Below are positions 61,792 to 64,000 of a DNA stretch of 64,000 nucleotides, piece by piece. The DNA comes from Ectobacillus sp042610425. GTDB taxonomy: Bacteria > Bacillota > Bacilli > Bacillales > Bacillaceae_G. The notes below the pieces were generated by a model, which had not been told where the DNA came from, did not search any database, and saw only the letters and a list, made by a program, of their open reading frames with translations. Every line of letters begins with the position of its first letter. Position 1 is the stretch's first letter. Where the stretch lies: positions 2,170,001 through 2,234,000 of the forward strand of contig NZ_JBGJZM010000001.1 in NCBI RefSeq assembly GCF_042610425.1. The letters run 5' to 3'. A program made the translations under genes and the position numbers.

Positions 61792-61977
61792 AAAAGCGGA
61801 GCCGGCTCGTTCAGCTCCGGAGGGCAGAGGTTCTCTGACCGGAAGGAGCTAGCCGGCGAAGCTAGATCAAGAAAAGCGGAATCGACTTGTTCAGCCCCAT
61901 AGGGCGAGGGTTCTCTGACCGGAGGGGCTAGTCGATGGAGCTAGATCAAGAAAAGCGGAGCCGGCTTGTTCAGCTCC
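61791..61977 (+). repeat. Tandem 80-base hairpin repeat, 2.4 copies
   Basis: Units start GAAAAGCGGA at 61791, 61871 and 61950; the third is cut after about 28 bases. Each full unit forms a hairpin closed by a 7-base outer stem (GCCGGCT/AGCCGGC in copy 1, ATCGACT/AGTCGAT in copy 2) and an inner stem (AGCTCC/GGAGCT, AGCCCC/GGGGCT), around the shared GTTCTCTGACCGGA. Similar GAAAAGCGGA elements recur in Bacillus genomes. Confidence 0.88.
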
Positions 61978-61978
61978 A

Positions 61979-62010
61979 CAAAAAAATCGCCCTTTCAAGG
62001 CGATTTTTTT
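61979..62010. terminator. Bidirectional terminator between the YajQ gene and the GH65 gene
   Basis: AAAAAAATCGCC and GGCGATTTTTTT form a stem with a 7-base loop. It also truncates the third unit of the preceding repeat. Confidence 0.88.
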
Positions 62011-62020
62011 ATCCTAATGA

Positions 62021-64000
62021 TTAATTATTGTGAATAATAGCCTTGCTAAGGGATCCGTTTGCTGGGAGCACAAAGGTTTCTCCGTAAAGGGACAATGGTA
62101 ATTCCATCCCTTCATCCTGCGTAAGTACTACTGTTTCTTTCGTTACGTTCACTTTTATTTGATGTCCGCGATACACAATACGAAACGAGTAACTATCCCA
62201 CGCAGATGGAATAAACGGTGCAAAAGAAATGGATTCATGATCCGTTCTCATCCCTGCGAATCCTTGCACAATAGCAAGCCATGAACCCGTCATGCTCGTA
62301 ATATGCAATCCATCCTCAGTATCATTGTTATAATTATCTAAATCAAGACGAGCCGTTCGATTGTACATTTCATATGCCTTTTCTTCCATACCTAACTCTG
62401 CAGCAAGAATGGAATGAACACAAGGTGACAAACTAGACTCATGCACCGTCATTGGCTCATAAAATTCAAAGTTACGGCGCTTCTCTTCTATTGTATACCG
62501 ATCATTAAAGAAATAGATTCCTTGCAGAACATCTGCTTGTTTAATAAAGCAGCTGCGCAGTACTTTATCCCAAGACCAGTTTTGATTAAGCGGCTGTTCT
62601 TCTAAAGAAAGCGTGTCAACCGTACGCAAATCCTTATCTAAAAACGTATCATGCTGTACAAATACTCCTAGCTCTTCGTCATATGGATAATACATATGAT
62701 TTACAATATGATTCCATTTCGTTTTTTCTTCTTTTGTGATAGCAAGATCTTTCAGACGTTCTTCACCGCCACTTTGTTGCAGATAGTCTACCACTTGTAG
62801 TGTATACTGCAAGGTCCATGCTGCTATCGTATTTGTATACCAGTTGTTGTTACTATTGTTTTCATACTCATTCGGACCGGTTACCCCATGAATCATATAT
62901 ACTTGTTTCTTTTTATTATAGTGAACACGATCTGCCCAGAAGCGAGATATCCCTATCAGTACATCGATACCATATTCTTTTAAATACAGCTTATCCCCTG
63001 TATAGTTTACATAATTATATATACCATAAGCAATCGCACCATTACGATGGATTTCTTCAAATGTAATTTCCCATTCATTATGACATTCAATGCCCGTAAA
63101 GGTTACCATCGGATACAATGCGCCTGCAAGTCCTTGCTTCTTTGCATTTACGTATGCTTGTGGCAGCTGATTATAACGATAAATTGCTAGATTACGAGCA
63201 ACTTCGGGCTCTGCTGTTCCTAAGTATAAGGGTAAGGCATACGCTTCCGTATCCCAATAAGTCGCACCACCGTACTTCTCACCTGTAAATCCCTTTGGGC
63301 CGATGTTTAGCCGTGCATCCTCCCCGTAATACGTGGAAAATAGCTGAAATAAATTGAATCGAATCCCTTGCTGCGCCTCTTCGTCCCCTTGTATTTCAAC
63401 ATCCGCCATGCGCCAACGTGAAAGCCAGCCACCTGTATGTTCTTCCAATATAACAGCATACCCTTTATCAATGTTCCTCTGCAGTACTTCATTCCCTTTA
63501 TGAACAAGATGTGTTCGGTCGTAGTCTCGGTCCGTCGTTATGGCTATATATTTATAAAGAGTAATACGTTTGCCGCTCCTTCCTTCTATATCAAAACGAT
63601 TCTCGATATATTCATCCTTACTTAGAGTCCTAACTGCTTTCACATTTCCCTCTACTCTAATCTTCATAGTAGCCGCTACTTCAAAAGTAGGTGTTCCAAA
63701 CGAATTATCCTTTGTACGCATCACAAGCGATCCTTCATAAGGCTTGACAACCTTACTCACTTCCACCCAAAAATCTTCTTCATAATTCGAATCTTCATTT
63801 CGTACATCTCCGTCAAGATACGGCACAAACGTAATCGTTCCATCATAATTTATAGGCGTAGCAGAATAGGAAATAACAGCAAGTTCTGCATCAGAAACGG
63901 ACAAGAAACGAACAACTTCAAATTTTGTTTTCTTTCCTTCTTGATCGACTATAAATGAGCGAGAAAGTAGACCATGCTGCATATCCAAATTGCGGTGATA
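62021..64000 (-). CDS. Glycoside hydrolase family 65 phosphorylase (maltose phosphorylase-like), N-terminus cut
   Basis: GH65 enzymes phosphorolyse alpha-glucosides such as maltose, trehalose or kojibiose to beta-glucose-1-phosphate. The visible 660 codons run open to the window edge; about 100 N-terminal residues are missing compared with the usual ~760. The general-acid glutamate lies in HGVTGPNEYENN, and the phosphate loop in MTVHESSLSPCVHS. The YHRNLDMQHG start of the visible part is typical. The disaccharide cannot be fixed, but maltose phosphorylase is the best guess. Confidence 0.92.
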   Translation of the reverse strand, partial: YHRNLDMQHGLLSRSFIVDQEGKKTKFEVVRFLSVSDAELAVISYSATPINYDGTITFVPYLDGDVRNEDSNYEEDFWVEVSKVVKPYEGSLVMRTKDNSFGTPTFEVAATMKIRVEGNVKAVRTLSKDEYIENRFDIEGRSGKRITLYKYIAITTDRDYDRTHLVHKGNEVLQRNIDKGYAVILEEHTGGWLSRWRMADVEIQGDEEAQQGIRFNLFQLFSTYYGEDARLNIGPKGFTGEKYGGATYWDTEAYALPLYLGTAEPEVARNLAIYRYNQLPQAYVNAKKQGLAGALYPMVTFTGIECHNEWEITFEEIHRNGAIAYGIYNYVNYTGDKLYLKEYGIDVLIGISRFWADRVHYNKKKQVYMIHGVTGPNEYENNSNNNWYTNTIAAWTLQYTLQVVDYLQQSGGEERLKDLAITKEEKTKWNHIVNHMYYPYDEELGVFVQHDTFLDKDLRTVDTLSLEEQPLNQNWSWDKVLRSCFIKQADVLQGIYFFNDRYTIEEKRRNFEFYEPMTVHESSLSPCVHSILAAELGMEEKAYEMYNRTARLDLDNYNNDTEDGLHITSMTGSWLAIVQGFAGMRTDHESISFAPFIPSAWDSYSFRIVYRGHQIKVNVTKETVVLTQDEGMELPLSLYGETFVLPANGSLSKAIIHNN

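Overview
The window is chromosomal DNA of a low-GC, endospore-forming Bacillaceae. The evidence is the Shine-Dalgarno style (AAGGAGG-like sites, frequent TTG and GTG starts), T-box leaders, FapR and CtsR operators, spore coat genes (cotO, a cotZ/exsY relative, yjcA), and gene order that follows the trpS-opp-spx-yjbE-mecA-coiA-pepF-yjbHIKLMNO-prpE-fabI segment known from Bacillus subtilis and the B. cereus group. I cannot name the species. I saw no rRNA, tRNA, CRISPR array, prophage or intact insertion sequence.

Layout. 1-305: start of a GGDEF protein cut by the window edge. 535-6955: complete trpEGDCFBA operon on the minus strand, behind a promoter and two tandem Trp-specific T-boxes (6981-7530). 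7805-12897: an Ig-like protein, an EamA transporter, a YjcH-type esterase, YjcG and the YjcD helicase. 12925-14681: spore-coat genes. 14769-26521: an accessory polysaccharide island with several glycosyltransferases, a methyltransferase, a kelch protein with an exosporium-type N-terminus, one decayed glycosyltransferase and four nucleotide-sugar enzymes. GtaB, Ugd and a UDP-xylose-synthase-like protein would make UDP-glucose, UDP-glucuronate and UDP-xylose in sequence; GalE adds UDP-galactose. Two near-identical sigma-K-like promoters inside the island, and its position next to coat genes, suggest it decorates the spore surface.

26695-41207 is the conserved core: fabI (FapR operator), prpE, a pseudouridine synthase, nadK, relQ, yjbL, yjbK, yjbI, spxH (yjbH), pepF, coiA, cls, mecA, yjbE and spxA. 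It joins fatty-acid synthesis, alarmone and dinucleotide turnover, and the Spx/ClpXP/MecA control circuit. 41530-57211 holds oppBCDF (no oppA next to it), trpS with its own Trp T-box, yjbA, yjaZ, fabHF (FapR operator), an epimerase-like protein, an alpha/beta-hydrolase lacking its serine, yjzD and clpB (CtsR operator). 57324-64000 holds small conserved proteins, a HAD phosphatase, a YitT-family membrane protein, cvfB, a YajQ protein and a GH65 phosphorylase cut by the window end.

Regulatory themes are Trp-tRNA sensing by three T-boxes, FapR control of fabI and fabHF, CtsR control of clpB, and a PerR-like box before spxA. Two intergenic repeat families are present (33969-34095 and 61791-61977); the second is a tandem hairpin whose copies differ by compensating base changes. 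The most unusual region is the spore-linked polysaccharide island.
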